DNA of 45,890 bases from Candidatus Nitrosocosmicus agrestis (GCF_008389435.1 NZ_VUYS01000013.1:53768-99657), one strand, 5' to 3'; positions 17,159 through 25,930 are shown, counted from the first letter of the stretch. Notes: a model not told the origin generated them from the sequence alone. A program made the numbers and translations.

Positions 17159-17452
17159 TTACCTTCTAGAGATTTTAAAATCTCTTTTGGGCTGTTGAAT
17201 TGTACTAAGAATTTGTTTTAATTCTTCGTCAGTGATAGCTCTATTTAGGCGCCCTGTTGTTGCAGCATTTAACAAGTAGTTTTCGACAGCAGCCGCCAAC
17301 TCTGGTTTAACCATTTTCACATTTGTCAGTCTTTGTCTTGCCTCGACATCTAATAACATTGCTAAAGCTTTTTGTCTCATAGCTTCTGCCTCAGCCTGCT
17401 GCCTTCTAATTTCCTCATCAGAAGGTTGGTTAGGTTGTGTATGGCCAGACAA
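17159..17452 (-). CDS. PDCD5-family DNA-binding protein
   Basis: The 97-residue protein shows the PDCD5/TFAR19 pattern: EIRRQQAEAEAMRQKAL, LLDVEARQRLTNVKMVKPELA and VENYLLNAATTGRL, then ITDEELKQIL and a basic tail. Translation starts at TTG, supported by a GAGGGA ribosome site about 8 nt upstream. It lies 13 nt after the S19e stop in an operon with rnp4 and rps19e. In archaea it is a nucleic-acid-binding protein of uncertain role. Confidence 0.92.
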   Translation of the reverse strand: MSGHTQPNQPSDEEIRRQQAEAEAMRQKALAMLLDVEARQRLTNVKMVKPELAAAVENYLLNAATTGRLNRAITDEELKQILSTIQQPKRDFKISRR

Positions 17453-17465
17453 TCGGTATCCCTCT

Positions 17466-17918
17466 TTATGCGTATCTTTCTAAATCTTTGTTTCTCTTGG
17501 AAGTTTCCTTGAAAATTTCTGTAGCCAATCTGTCAACTTTTTTCATTCCTTCGTTGCTAATCATTCGGCCTTTGCTCTTTTTTTCGACATATCCTGATGC
17601 TTCTAGTTGTTGTAAAGCTTTTCTGATTATTGCTCCACCGGCATCTTTGTGGTGATCCAGATTATAGCCTATTCTTTTTCTGCCCCCGTAATAACTCTTC
17701 AAGTCTGATATTCCAATTGGTCCATGCAAGTAAACTTTTCTAACCAGCGATGCACATCTTGTATACCACCAATCCTTGCTTTGAGGAATTTTTTCAACAT
17801 GGGGACCAGTTTTAACATAACTTGCCCATTCCGGAGGGTTTATTTTCTTATCCTTTTTTAATTGATCAGTTAACTTTGATATCAAGTCATCTGCTGGAAC
17901 ATCAAATATCTTAGCCAT
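17466..17918 (-). CDS. rps19e: Small-subunit ribosomal protein S19e
   Basis: The sequence has the S19e landmarks PPEWASYVKTGPHVEKIPQS, WWYTRCASLVRKVYLHGPIG, YGGRKRIGYNLDHH and IIRKALQQLEASGYVEK. The length of 150 is normal. Its ATG lies inside the end of the small ORF upstream (8-base overlap). S19e acts in 30S subunit maturation. Confidence 0.96.
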   Translation of the reverse strand: MAKIFDVPADDLISKLTDQLKKDKKINPPEWASYVKTGPHVEKIPQSKDWWYTRCASLVRKVYLHGPIGISDLKSYYGGRKRIGYNLDHHKDAGGAIIRKALQQLEASGYVEKKSKGRMISNEGMKKVDRLATEIFKETSKRNKDLERYA

Positions 17919-18045
17919 TTAATATTACATATGATTCTCTGCAAATTTCCCTTATAATCCTTGTTCTTTCCTTGAATTCTAAATAATTCAGTTTAGATTT
18001 TAACCCTAGTGAAAATTTAATGTTATAATTAACGATTTTCGACAT
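17911..18045 (-). CDS. Small basic protein between rnp4 and rps19e, 44 aa
   Basis: An ATG at 18045, preceded by AAGGAA, opens a 44-residue basic frame (MSKIVNYNIKFSLGLKSKLN...). It ends 8 bases inside rps19e, and the gap to the rnp4 stop is seven bases. Tight spacing and the ribosome site support translation. No family is recognised. An RNA-related role is a guess from the neighbours. Confidence 0.5.
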   Translation of the reverse strand: MSKIVNYNIKFSLGLKSKLNYLEFKERTRIIREICRESYVILNG

Positions 18046-18052
18046 TTCCTTA

Positions 18053-18400
18053 TTATTCCGATGCACTAGTCTTTTTACTTGAATTAGGGCTTTTTGCATT
18101 GTTCTTGTTTGTCAATATCTTTCGATATGTGTGTCCACAAAATTTACAGGTGATTCTTAGTGCTTTTATATTTGATCTTCCTATTCTAATGGTTGAGTCT
18201 CTACCGGGAACCATGAATTTTTTGCAGTTTTTACAAAATAGGATTTTGTATTCAAATGGCATTTTTAACTTGTATTTTAGGATAATCTTTTTTGCAACCT
18301 TTGCATGCTCTTGAGCAAATTCATCGTTAACGTAGAGTGCTCTATCTAACAACGACTTTGCCCTCTCCAGCGCTAACTGCCTTAATGCATTTTTTTTCAT
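18053..18400 (-). CDS. rnp4: RNase P protein component 4 (Rpr2-like)
   Basis: The 115-residue protein has helical N-terminal repeats (LERAKSLLDRAL and EFAQEHAKVAKKI). A zinc ribbon follows, with CKNCKKFMVPGRDSTIRI and then ITCKFCGHTYRKI, as in Rpr2/Rnp4. It is the first gene of the operon with the small ORF, rps19e and PDCD5. It helps RNase P RNA trim tRNA 5' ends. Confidence 0.92.
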   Translation of the reverse strand: MKKNALRQLALERAKSLLDRALYVNDEFAQEHAKVAKKIILKYKLKMPFEYKILFCKNCKKFMVPGRDSTIRIGRSNIKALRITCKFCGHTYRKILTNKNNAKSPNSSKKTSASE

Positions 18401-18481
18401 GCTTGGTGAATTTTATTATAAGATGACTCTGGTTGTTATATATCTTTAAATAATTTTTTTCTTTTCTTAATTTGTTAATAT

Positions 18482-19168
18482 TTGCTAAATTTGATCCTTG
18501 CAGAGGCATCGCTTGAACTATTGCCTTCTATTCTATATGGACATCGAACAATAAAAAAGCTAAAAAAATCTGGTAAAAAACCGTATGACGTTTTACTAGA
18601 TAGATCCATTCATCATTTTGCCATGGTAGATACTGAATTAGAATTTGCTCAAAAGAGGGGCCGTCCTGATATTGTTCATATTTCTTTGGTAAACGCTCTT
18701 GCCACTCCACTTTATCAGAATAACCTTGTTAGAATTTTTGTTCACACTGTGGACAATAGCGTAATTTTAATTGGAGAAAAAGTTCGAATCCCAAAATCTT
18801 ACCCTCGATTTGAGGGATTAATGTTGACGCTTTTCAAAAACAAAAGTATTGTATCCGAAGAAGGTAAAGTTCTTCTAAAGCTACAGAAAAATCTGAAAAT
18901 CAAATACCTTTTGAGGGAAATAGTAAAACCTGATTTGGTTGTGGGTCTTTCTACAACTGGATCATTTGCGACAGCGTCGAAAGTAGCTCAAGATCTTACA
19001 AATGCTATCAATCCATGCTTGATCATAGGCGGGTTTCCAAGGGACCACTTTTCAGAATCCGTTGAATCATGTTTTGACAAAAAGTTTTCTATTCATAATG
19101 GTGGCTTAGAAACTCAAGTGGTAGTTTCCAGGTTGATTTATGAATATGAAAAAAATGTTTTAACTTGA
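18482..19168 (+). CDS. nep1: 16S rRNA pseudouridine N1-methyltransferase Nep1
   Basis: The start LNLILAEASLELLP, then KPYDVLLDRSIHHFAM, KRGRPDIVHISLVNALATPL and IPKSYPRFEGLM are Nep1/EMG1 signatures. The C-terminal SPOUT knot is seen at LIIGGFPRDHFSE. The length of 228 fits the family. It methylates a hypermodified pseudouridine in the small-subunit rRNA. The start is TTG. A divergent promoter region (TTTAAATA at about 18443-18450) is shared with rnp4. Confidence 0.93.
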   Translation: MLNLILAEASLELLPSILYGHRTIKKLKKSGKKPYDVLLDRSIHHFAMVDTELEFAQKRGRPDIVHISLVNALATPLYQNNLVRIFVHTVDNSVILIGEKVRIPKSYPRFEGLMLTLFKNKSIVSEEGKVLLKLQKNLKIKYLLREIVKPDLVVGLSTTGSFATASKVAQDLTNAINPCLIIGGFPRDHFSESVESCFDKKFSIHNGGLETQVVVSRLIYEYEKNVLT

Positions 19169-19193
19169 TGCATCCAAAAAAATTTTAAGAAGC

Positions 19194-19328
19194 TTATCTT
19201 GCTCTTCTTGCTCCAGAAATTAATGCGTACACTAGGCCAATGCCTAAACCTACTGCTAACGGTATCCATACTCCAAAAGCTTCGGGGTTTATCACAATTT
19301 GTAAGCTTGACAACATACTTGACAACAT
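19194..19328 (-). CDS. Small single-span membrane protein, 44 aa
   Basis: An ATG at 19328 opens a 44-residue frame (MLSSMLSSLQIVINPEAFG...). It has one hydrophobic helix (VWIPLAVGLGIGLVYALIS) and a positively charged tail (GARRAR). A TATA box (revcomp of TATATAAGC, 19351-19359) is centred about 26 nt upstream, so the mRNA is leaderless. Very small subunits of membrane complexes look like this. The partner is unknown. Confidence 0.65.
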   Translation of the reverse strand: MLSSMLSSLQIVINPEAFGVWIPLAVGLGIGLVYALISGARRAR

Positions 19329-19535
19329 TAGGGGTAATTGATCGTGGATGTATATAAGCTTTGTATTGCAGAATTTTTATCTTGCTTTCAAGATAATTCA
19401 TTAAAGTGGGTGATCAACTTCATATTTTGTCATTTTGTGGAAGTTATACCTTAATTTATTTAATGAACAAATAGTTGGATTCGCTGCCATAGATATATTT
19501 AATTTAAATTACCCTATCGAACAAATTTTAGTTAT

Positions 19536-19814
19536 ATGAAGATGCAGAAAGAGCTGCGCAAGTTTTGTCCAAAGTGTAAAACTCATACTGTTCAAGCTGT
19601 TTCTACTTACAAAAAGGGCAAAGACCGAAAAGGTGCTCAAGGTGCTATACGTCACGCCGAAGATAAAAAAGGCTATGGTGGTCAAAAGTTCCCTGAATTA
19701 AAACGAACTGCAAAAACAACAAAAAAAGTTACCCTTAGGTATACCTGCAAGACATGTCAAAGAAAGACAATGAAACAAGGAATGCGAATAAGAAAATTGG
19801 AGATCCAAGGATAA
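19536..19814 (+). CDS. rpl44e: Large-subunit ribosomal protein L44e
   Basis: The 92-residue protein has RKFCPKCKTHTVQAVSTYKKGK near the N-terminus and YTCKTCQRKTMKQGMRIRK near the end. These supply the four zinc-binding cysteines of L44e. A second ATG two codons in (19542) is an alternative start. It forms an operon with rps27e, 23 nt downstream. Confidence 0.96.
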   Translation: MKMQKELRKFCPKCKTHTVQAVSTYKKGKDRKGAQGAIRHAEDKKGYGGQKFPELKRTAKTTKKVTLRYTCKTCQRKTMKQGMRIRKLEIQG

Positions 19815-19837
19815 AGATCTTAATTTGGTGAATTGAT

Positions 19838-20035
19838 ATGAAAAAACATAATATTATGATTCCTAAACCTCGAAGCAATTTTGTAAAGGTGGAGTGCGAA
19901 TCTTGCAAGAATGTAAAAATCTTGTACACTTATGGTACAAAAACTGTTTTATGTCCTTCCTGTAATTCTGAACTTTTGACTAATACAGGTGGACAAGCAA
20001 AAATTAATGGTAACATTATAGAAACTATGGACTAA
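19838..20035 (+). CDS. rps27e: Small-subunit ribosomal protein S27e
   Basis: The 65-residue protein has FVKVECESCKNVKILYTYG and TVLCPSCNSELLTNTGGQAK, the four-cysteine zinc finger of S27e. It is preceded by a GGTG ribosome site. The length and the L44e-S27e gene order are typical of archaea. Confidence 0.96.
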   Translation: MKKHNIMIPKPRSNFVKVECESCKNVKILYTYGTKTVLCPSCNSELLTNTGGQAKINGNIIETMD

Positions 20036-20059
20036 GTAGTGATAGTAGTGAGAACAAGT

Positions 20060-20803
20060 TCAGGTTTTTTTTTCAAAATACCTGTTGTTAAGGTATTCTT
20101 CTGCTAGATTCAATTCTTTATTGGTGTTTATGTTAAACGCCAATCTAGGATCGCTTATTATTATTGCTTTTTCCTCTAGCCAATCACCGATAAAGGTTCC
20201 GTTGGTTTTTTTCAAAAGCTGAGAAATGTCTACTAATGAAATTCCTGAATAACAATATTCATGATTGTTTATCCAAATTGTAAATGGAGTTGGTGTAAAA
20301 CCATATTTTGTTACTATGTTTTTGTCAATTACTATGCTAATACAAGGTGTTTTTTGATTTATTCTTAATATTTTTTTTAGAATACGTTTAGTCACTAAGG
20401 GAACATCGATGGGTAAAAATAGGATTTTATTAGATTCTGATGAATCACGTATTTGTATTTGTTGCTTTTTCTGGTCTAATCTTTTATGAATAGTTTCAAA
20501 ATACTGAATTACTTCTTTATAATCATTCGAAAAGCCTTTGCCACTTGTATTTAATATAGTTACTTTATTTGGGTATGCTTTGTAAATATATTCTTCAGTT
20601 TTTTTTGTTTTGGGACTGATCGCTGCAAATATTCTAAGATCGATCTTGAAATCTTCCAAAACATTGATGATGTATTGGATCAAAGGTTTTTGCTTTAGTT
20701 TCAACAGAGGCTTTTCTATTATTGGATCCTCAGGACCTTGAAGACTTGAATTAAGATCAAGTCTACTTCCTCTTCCACCGCACATTAACACACAATTAAT
20801 CAT
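20060..20803 (-). CDS. cobY: GTP:adenosylcobinamide-phosphate guanylyltransferase
   Basis: The N-terminus INCVLMCGGRGSRLD is the nucleotidyltransferase glycine-rich motif, followed by EKPLLKLKQKPLIQYI, as in CobY/MobA-like proteins. ILFLPIDVPLV gives the metal-binding Asp. Archaea use CobY in place of CobU for the GTP step of nucleotide-loop assembly. The nearby cobS, cbiB, cbiP and cobD support that assignment over MobA. The gene is separated from cobS by a dead plus-strand gene. Confidence 0.8.
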   Translation of the reverse strand: MINCVLMCGGRGSRLDLNSSLQGPEDPIIEKPLLKLKQKPLIQYIINVLEDFKIDLRIFAAISPKTKKTEEYIYKAYPNKVTILNTSGKGFSNDYKEVIQYFETIHKRLDQKKQQIQIRDSSESNKILFLPIDVPLVTKRILKKILRINQKTPCISIVIDKNIVTKYGFTPTPFTIWINNHEYCYSGISLVDISQLLKKTNGTFIGDWLEEKAIIISDPRLAFNINTNKELNLAEEYLNNRYFEKKT

Positions 20804-21173
20804 CTGAATCTTTTTTCTGGTTATCCTGTTATGGGTAAGAGTTGTAATTTTTATCTTTACTATTTGGATTTGGGTCCTGATTCCTTAATACAATCGAGTT
20901 TGTCAAACTTCGGATAAATCTTACTTTTGACAAAGGTCGTCTATAACAATATATGATTATTGTATTTTTGCTTTATTATTTTCCTAATAAATTTACTGCG
21001 TAGAAAAGACGATGCTCCATGCCTTTTGATGAACAAATATATATGTGCTCATCAATATGATACGTGACAAATAAAAGTATGGATAAACTATTGATACTTT
21101 GGTGTTAGGGTTTGATCTCATGTGATCATGTGAAATTGAACCAAAGCTGTAAATTATATAGTGATAGACACAT
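20804..21173. other. Intergenic region upstream of the glyoxalase pseudogene
   Basis: No gene is seen. The region carries a TATA-centred inverted repeat (21026-21055) and a tandem TCATGTGA pair at 21118-21133. Both may be remnants of control elements of the dead downstream gene. Confidence 0.4.
21026..21055. repeat. Inverted repeat flanking a TATA-like core
   Basis: The arms TTGATGAACA and TGCTCATCAA pair at nine of ten positions and flank AATATATATG. The layout resembles an operator overlapping a promoter. Confidence 0.5.
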
Positions 21174-21666
21174 ATCCTAGGTAAAGTTAAAAAAATTCAT
21201 GAGGGTTATCATTCACTTACCCTTTCTTTGATTGTTAAAGGTGGGTTAAAAGCAATAGATTGCCATAAGAAAGTTTTTGATGCGAAAGTAAGAGGTCCAA
21301 TGATGACTCCTGATGGCAAATCAGTTGCCCTTGCTGAATTCGAAATAGGTGATTCCAAAATAATGTTTTCAGATGAATTCTCTGATATGAAAATGGTTTT
21401 GCCGTCTACTATGAAGGGGAGGGGTTTTTTTTAACCACCAATTTCTCTGTAACTTTTTGTTGATAACGTGTATAATACTTTTAATCTTGCAGTTGCAGAG
21501 GGCGCTACTTTTTTGACAAGTTACCGATAAGTTTTGGGGTGACAGACATGAAAGCCTAATAGATTCATTCGGTCATATTTAGTCATTGGTAAGTCATGTA
21601 AAAGATCTTACTAAAGAGGAAAAGAAAAAGGCTACTGAGGTAGCATTCTCAAAAATGGGAAATTAA
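21174..21666 (+). pseudogene. Decayed PhnB-like glyoxalase (VOC family) gene
   Basis: The first part reads GYHSLTLSLIVKGGLKAID, then MMTPDGKSVALAEFEIGDSK and IMFSDEFSDM, a clear match to the N-terminal half of PhnB-like VOC proteins. The frame then breaks in a T-run near 21424. Pieces of the second half appear in other frames with stops: FWGDRHESLIDSFGHI followed by TAG, then HVKDLTKEEKKKA and AFSKMGN before TAA. At least one frameshift and two internal stops make it inactive. It is on the strand opposite to the cobalamin genes that flank it. Confidence 0.8.
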
Positions 21667-21890
21667 ATGAACCTGTGTCTCTTGCTCTGAATTTAGAAAT
21701 TTTTATTTATTTTTTTATTTATCTATTTGTTTTTTTAAATCATTCTTGATTGTTGTCATATGGATATTTTCTTTTGATCTGCCACACAGCTTTTCACTAC
21801 TAAAATTAATGTTCAGACCGTTTTAAATCCAAAACCATTATAATATTTTTCTCATCCCGGTATCAATTTTTTTTTGTTCTCTAACACCCT

Positions 21891-22646
21891 TTAAGATAAC
21901 GATATCAGTGATACAACCCTTACCAATTCATTTGTTGCTCCCATTACGTCACCACTGATTCCTCCAAAATTCTTGTTTGCAATAAAGAGTAGGATAAGAC
22001 TGCCAATAATCCCAACGACAAAAATTTGAATTCCACTTAAGGGATTTGACCAGCATACTGTTGACACAAGAGCTAGAGTTATTATGGTTGCAACTGTCAT
22101 TTTTCTTTTTGAATTCATGTCAACTGTAAATTGCGAACTATAACCCTCCCATGCTGATTTTCCAATAAACGCTTGGAGTATCATCGAGTATTTCGCAATT
22201 ATTTCTGCAGCAATTAGAGTAATCAACAATCTTTCAAGACCCATATTCGAATAAATAGATGAAATAGCTAGAGTCATCCCGATCAAATAACTGGATACTG
22301 CTACGGCTCCAGCGGATCCTATTCGAGGATCGTGCATCACTTGGTGTTTTTTCTCTCTATTTCCTTTTGCCATTATGCCATCTGCAAAATCTCCTAATGC
22401 ATCAGTATGATGACTGCCAGTCAAAATAATCAAAAAAATAGTCACCAAAAATGCAGAAATATAATGATCAAAAAAACTAAATACAACAATTCCAACTAAA
22501 ACGGCTAATACTCCAATTATGAAACCTATGATAGGGAACAGAAACATATTTTTTGAAATATTTTCCAAACTTATATTTTTGGCTGTTCTTCCTACTGGTA
22601 TTATAGTTAAGAATGAAAGTGCTGAGAGAAACTGTTTATAAACCAA
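21891..22646 (-). CDS. cobS: Adenosylcobinamide-GDP ribazoletransferase
   Basis: This membrane protein shows FLSALSFLTIIPVGR at the N-terminus and the family motif TGSHHTDALGDFADGIMA followed by HDPRIGSAGAVAV. About six hydrophobic helices follow. The length of 251 is normal. It joins the lower ligand to the activated cobinamide in the last step of cobalamin synthesis. The TTG start overlaps the end of cbiB by 11 bases. Confidence 0.93.
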   Translation of the reverse strand: MVYKQFLSALSFLTIIPVGRTAKNISLENISKNMFLFPIIGFIIGVLAVLVGIVVFSFFDHYISAFLVTIFLIILTGSHHTDALGDFADGIMAKGNREKKHQVMHDPRIGSAGAVAVSSYLIGMTLAISSIYSNMGLERLLITLIAAEIIAKYSMILQAFIGKSAWEGYSSQFTVDMNSKRKMTVATIITLALVSTVCWSNPLSGIQIFVVGIIGSLILLFIANKNFGGISGDVMGATNELVRVVSLISLS

Positions 22647-23631
22647 AGTACAAGTTCCACCAGTTTAAAAAAAACAAAAGTACAATGATGGGAATAACAA
22701 AACCAAATACAAATAATATGGTTGCAAGCTTGACTACCGTCAATGATGTTTTGCATTTTGTCAAGGATAATTCTTCGTCCATATTCCCAAGGGTATAATG
22801 ATCAACCTTTTCCAATTGAACACATAATCCTCCAGCCATTAGTGACATTGGAATTCCCGCATTAAAGCTCTCTAGTTTCCTGGAGTCTCTTTTCATTATT
22901 CTCACTGCGTTTCTCCAGTCCTCCTTACAAATCATCAAAGCTGGGACCAGAAAACCCGGTGAAATTCTGGCAGGAATAATATTCAAAATGGTATCAAGCT
23001 TTGCTGACATCCATCCTATATCTATGTAATATTTGTCTTTATATGCAATCATCGAATCTAATGTATTAACTGTTCTATAGATCATACATCCTGGGAGATT
23101 GAGTAAACCGTAATAAAACAAGGGAGCAAGGATCCCATCCACAAAACTTTCGGCTACGCATTCGATGCAGGCAGATAGAATTTGGGATTTATCCAAGGAA
23201 CTGGTGTCACGGCTAACAATTTTTGATAGATTATTACGAGCTCCTGTGATATCATTTTTCTCTAGCATCACAAGAACCTCTTGAATATGCTTATCCATTG
23301 ATCGGACTGAAAATGAGATCTTTAGTATTAAGGAGGAGACCAAAATAAACAATACAATTCCTAGTGTATAGTACAATTGCGTTGTAACAAAATAGGTGAT
23401 TAATCCTATGAATACGGGCAGCCCTACTGCCAAGACTGAACCACCAAACCTCTCATATTTTCCACCATTGTCTTTTGAGGTGCTTTTTATGAAATTTGTA
23501 AGAATGTTAATGATTTTTCCTATGAAAACTACTGGATGAAATCTGTTGGGTGGTTCACCGAATACAAAATCTATCAACACGGCAGTCAACAAAACCACAA
23601 TGATATTATGCAATAAGGGGAGCAAAACCAT
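22636..23631 (-). CDS. cbiB: Adenosylcobinamide-phosphate synthase
   Basis: The sequence shows VLIDFVFGEPPNRFHPVVFIG, the CbiB N-terminal motif. It also has VSRDTSSLDKSQI with SACIECVAESFVDGILAPL, and NTLDSMIAYKDKYYIDIGW. It is a multi-pass membrane protein that attaches aminopropanol phosphate, made by cobD, to cobyric acid. Its end overlaps cobS. The gap to cbiP is 31 nt. Confidence 0.94.
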   Translation of the reverse strand: MVLLPLLHNIIVVLLTAVLIDFVFGEPPNRFHPVVFIGKIINILTNFIKSTSKDNGGKYERFGGSVLAVGLPVFIGLITYFVTTQLYYTLGIVLFILVSSLILKISFSVRSMDKHIQEVLVMLEKNDITGARNNLSKIVSRDTSSLDKSQILSACIECVAESFVDGILAPLFYYGLLNLPGCMIYRTVNTLDSMIAYKDKYYIDIGWMSAKLDTILNIIPARISPGFLVPALMICKEDWRNAVRIMKRDSRKLESFNAGIPMSLMAGGLCVQLEKVDHYTLGNMDEELSLTKCKTSLTVVKLATILFVFGFVIPIIVLLFFLNWWNLYFGL

Positions 23632-23662
23632 GTCTCATATTTTCATGTTTTCATATTCTCTA

Positions 23663-24682
23663 TCATTTCAGAATCTTGTCTAAGATATGTTCTAAGTTAA
23701 TGGATGATTCTAGAATATTTGCAAATTTTTGAATCTCGTCTTCAAGTATTTCTTGATCAGCAAAAATCTGATAAGGTGCTATATTTGTTTTAGCATTGGA
23801 GGGATAAGTATTATTCTCGGTTTGAAATTGTTTTTTTCTGGTTATCAAGTTATCTTTACGTGGTTTCTGTTTCTCTTTTACCCTTTCATTTGATTCTGTA
23901 TCCTGTCTGTGCAATTGCAGTTGTTTGACTCTATTTCGCTGTTTTTTGTTACTATCAAGTGAATCTTCTTCAGGGATTGCATGTTCAATCTTGGGGACCA
24001 CTCCTAAGACAGGTTTTTTTGTTTTATTTTGTATTTTTTGAATTGCTGAAGATAAAATCTTGTTATCTCCCAAGAACTTGTTTATTATGATACCTTTTAT
24101 GAGCTTTTGATGCTTTGGCTCTAGCAGCATAATGGTACCCAAGATACTTGCAAAACATCCTCCTCTTTCGATATCTGATACTAAAATAACTGGGGCTTTG
24201 ACTTTATTTGCAAAAAGCATGTTAGCAATATCGTATTCTTGTATGTTAATTTCGGCTGGAGATCCTGCTCCCTCTAGCAAAATTACTTCATGTTCTTTTT
24301 GAAGAGTTTTAAACGAGTCAATTGCTATTTGGAAGCCTTTTGTAAGTACAAACTCGGAATAGTATTGCTGCGCACTCATAGTGTCAAAATAATTTCCCTT
24401 AACATACACTCTGCTTTCATAATTCCCAACGGGTTTTAGCAATATTGGATTCATATCTGGAGTTGGTTTCACCCTGGAAGCAACCGCCTGTATAGCTTGG
24501 GCTTTAGCTATAACTCTGTTTGATTTATCAATAACATGTAATAAAGACGACATGTTTTGTGATTTGAACGGAGCGACTTTATACCCCAAATTTGATAGTA
24601 TTCTGCATAGGGCGGTTACGATTAGACTTTTACCTGCTCCGGAGGTAGTTCCCTGTATCATTAATATTTTTGATTTCACCAA
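23663..24682 (-). CDS. cbiP: Cobyric acid synthase, amidotransferase domain missing
   Basis: Residues 1-240 are the ATP-binding synthetase domain. It has GTTSGAGKSLIVTAL (P-loop), FKSQNMS, IAKAQAIQA, MNPILLKP, ILLEGAGSPAEIN, DIERGGCFAS and PKIEHAIPEEDS. The glutaminase domain that should follow, with its GxCGG nucleophile and late His/Glu, is absent. In its place are about 60 charged, low-complexity residues. The tail FANILESSINLEHILDKIL resembles the usual CbiP C-terminus. At 339 residues it is about 150 short of the usual length. It would need free ammonia or a separate glutaminase to act. The start TTG/GTG overlaps the cobD end by 7 bases. Confidence 0.85.
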   Translation of the reverse strand: MVKSKILMIQGTTSGAGKSLIVTALCRILSNLGYKVAPFKSQNMSSLLHVIDKSNRVIAKAQAIQAVASRVKPTPDMNPILLKPVGNYESRVYVKGNYFDTMSAQQYYSEFVLTKGFQIAIDSFKTLQKEHEVILLEGAGSPAEINIQEYDIANMLFANKVKAPVILVSDIERGGCFASILGTIMLLEPKHQKLIKGIIINKFLGDNKILSSAIQKIQNKTKKPVLGVVPKIEHAIPEEDSLDSNKKQRNRVKQLQLHRQDTESNERVKEKQKPRKDNLITRKKQFQTENNTYPSNAKTNIAPYQIFADQEILEDEIQKFANILESSINLEHILDKILK

Positions 24683-25803
24683 AATATCTCCTCAAGTGCT
24701 TTAAATAGCAAATTGTTCTCTTTCTTGGTCTTTATGGCTACTCTAATGAACTTGTTATTCATACCTGTAAAGCTTGTACAATCTCTAACGAGAATTCCAT
24801 ATTTTTTTAAAAGTAAATTGTAAAGTTCAGTAGAGTTAATCCTGTCTAGTACTTCTAATAGGTAAAAATTAGTGTGAGTTGGTAATACCCTTAATCTCTT
24901 AATTTTACTTAATAATTTGTACAATCGGTTTCTTTCAAAGGTGTTATTTGATATTGTCTTTTGCAAATGGGACTTGTCCTTTATGGATTCAATTGCTGCA
25001 TACTGGGCCACTGCATTGACATTCCAACTTATAAGATTATTGGTGAGATTATCCATCAGTTGCTTTGAAGAGACTGCATATCCCACACGCAGACCTGCAA
25101 GACCATAAATCTTTGTAAGGGAACGCAACACCACCAAATTGTCATAATCTTTTGTCAGTCTGATAAACAAGTTGGTGTCTTTTTTCTTATTGATATTGTT
25201 ACTATTTACAAATTCTATAAAGGATTCATCCAAAAGGATTTTAGTTTTCTTACTTGTTTTTTCAAGAATTTTCAAAATTTCGTCTTCAAAGTATCCACCA
25301 GTGGGGTTATTGGGATTACACAAGAATAGGCAACCCAATTCATGATTTGGATCGTTTGCTGCTCTTACTATTGATTCATAATCGATTCTAAAATTGATAT
25401 CTTCCTTATGGGGGGCAAAATACTTGATTTTTCCATTCTTACGTTTAACTGCTAGTTCATATTCACAGAAAGTAGGAATCGATATTCCTACACTTTTTCT
25501 CCTTGCAAATGTGTCTGCAAAATAGTGAATCAGCTCTGTTGCTCCATTTCCTACTATGAGGTTGTCTGAAGGATTGAAACTGTTATCACAAAGGATTGAA
25601 TCTATAATTCTTTTTTTTAAGTTAATACATTTGGGATCTGGGTAATTGTAAGCCAGATCAATAATGGTCTTGCCAGATAATTTTGAAATAACTTTTTTTG
25701 ATGTTCCTAAGGGATTAATATTTGAACTAAAATCTACCTTAATGTATTTGAGATTATTCGCAGAGTAGATACCGCCATGATGACAACCTTGCAATAACGT
25801 CAA
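24676..25803 (-). CDS. cobD: L-threonine-O-3-phosphate decarboxylase
   Basis: The class I/II aminotransferase fold is evident in DFSSNINPLGTSKKVI, NLIVGNGATELIHYFA, FLCNPNNPTGGYF, ILLDESFIEFV and the PLP-lysine motif SLTKIYGLAGLRVGYA. The N-terminal HHGG segment and the operon with cbiP, cbiB and cobS favour CobD over its relative HisC. The product, aminopropanol phosphate, feeds CbiB. Translation starts at TTG and the gene opens the operon. Confidence 0.88.
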   Translation of the reverse strand: MTLLQGCHHGGIYSANNLKYIKVDFSSNINPLGTSKKVISKLSGKTIIDLAYNYPDPKCINLKKRIIDSILCDNSFNPSDNLIVGNGATELIHYFADTFARRKSVGISIPTFCEYELAVKRKNGKIKYFAPHKEDINFRIDYESIVRAANDPNHELGCLFLCNPNNPTGGYFEDEILKILEKTSKKTKILLDESFIEFVNSNNINKKKDTNLFIRLTKDYDNLVVLRSLTKIYGLAGLRVGYAVSSKQLMDNLTNNLISWNVNAVAQYAAIESIKDKSHLQKTISNNTFERNRLYKLLSKIKRLRVLPTHTNFYLLEVLDRINSTELYNLLLKKYGILVRDCTSFTGMNNKFIRVAIKTKKENNLLFKALEEIFW

Positions 25804-25930
25804 TTCAATTAAAAGATCTTAATCTTTCTCCATTTTGAAAAAAGGATATGTCTGACATTACTATACTAGTGATTTATTCCCGGATCCATTTAAAAAGGAT
25901 TATTAATTGTTTTGTCATTTAGCTAGCTAT

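Noticed and set aside
25804-25930. Possible cobalamin riboswitch upstream of cobD
   Set aside because: The region is too short and lacks the conserved B12-box.
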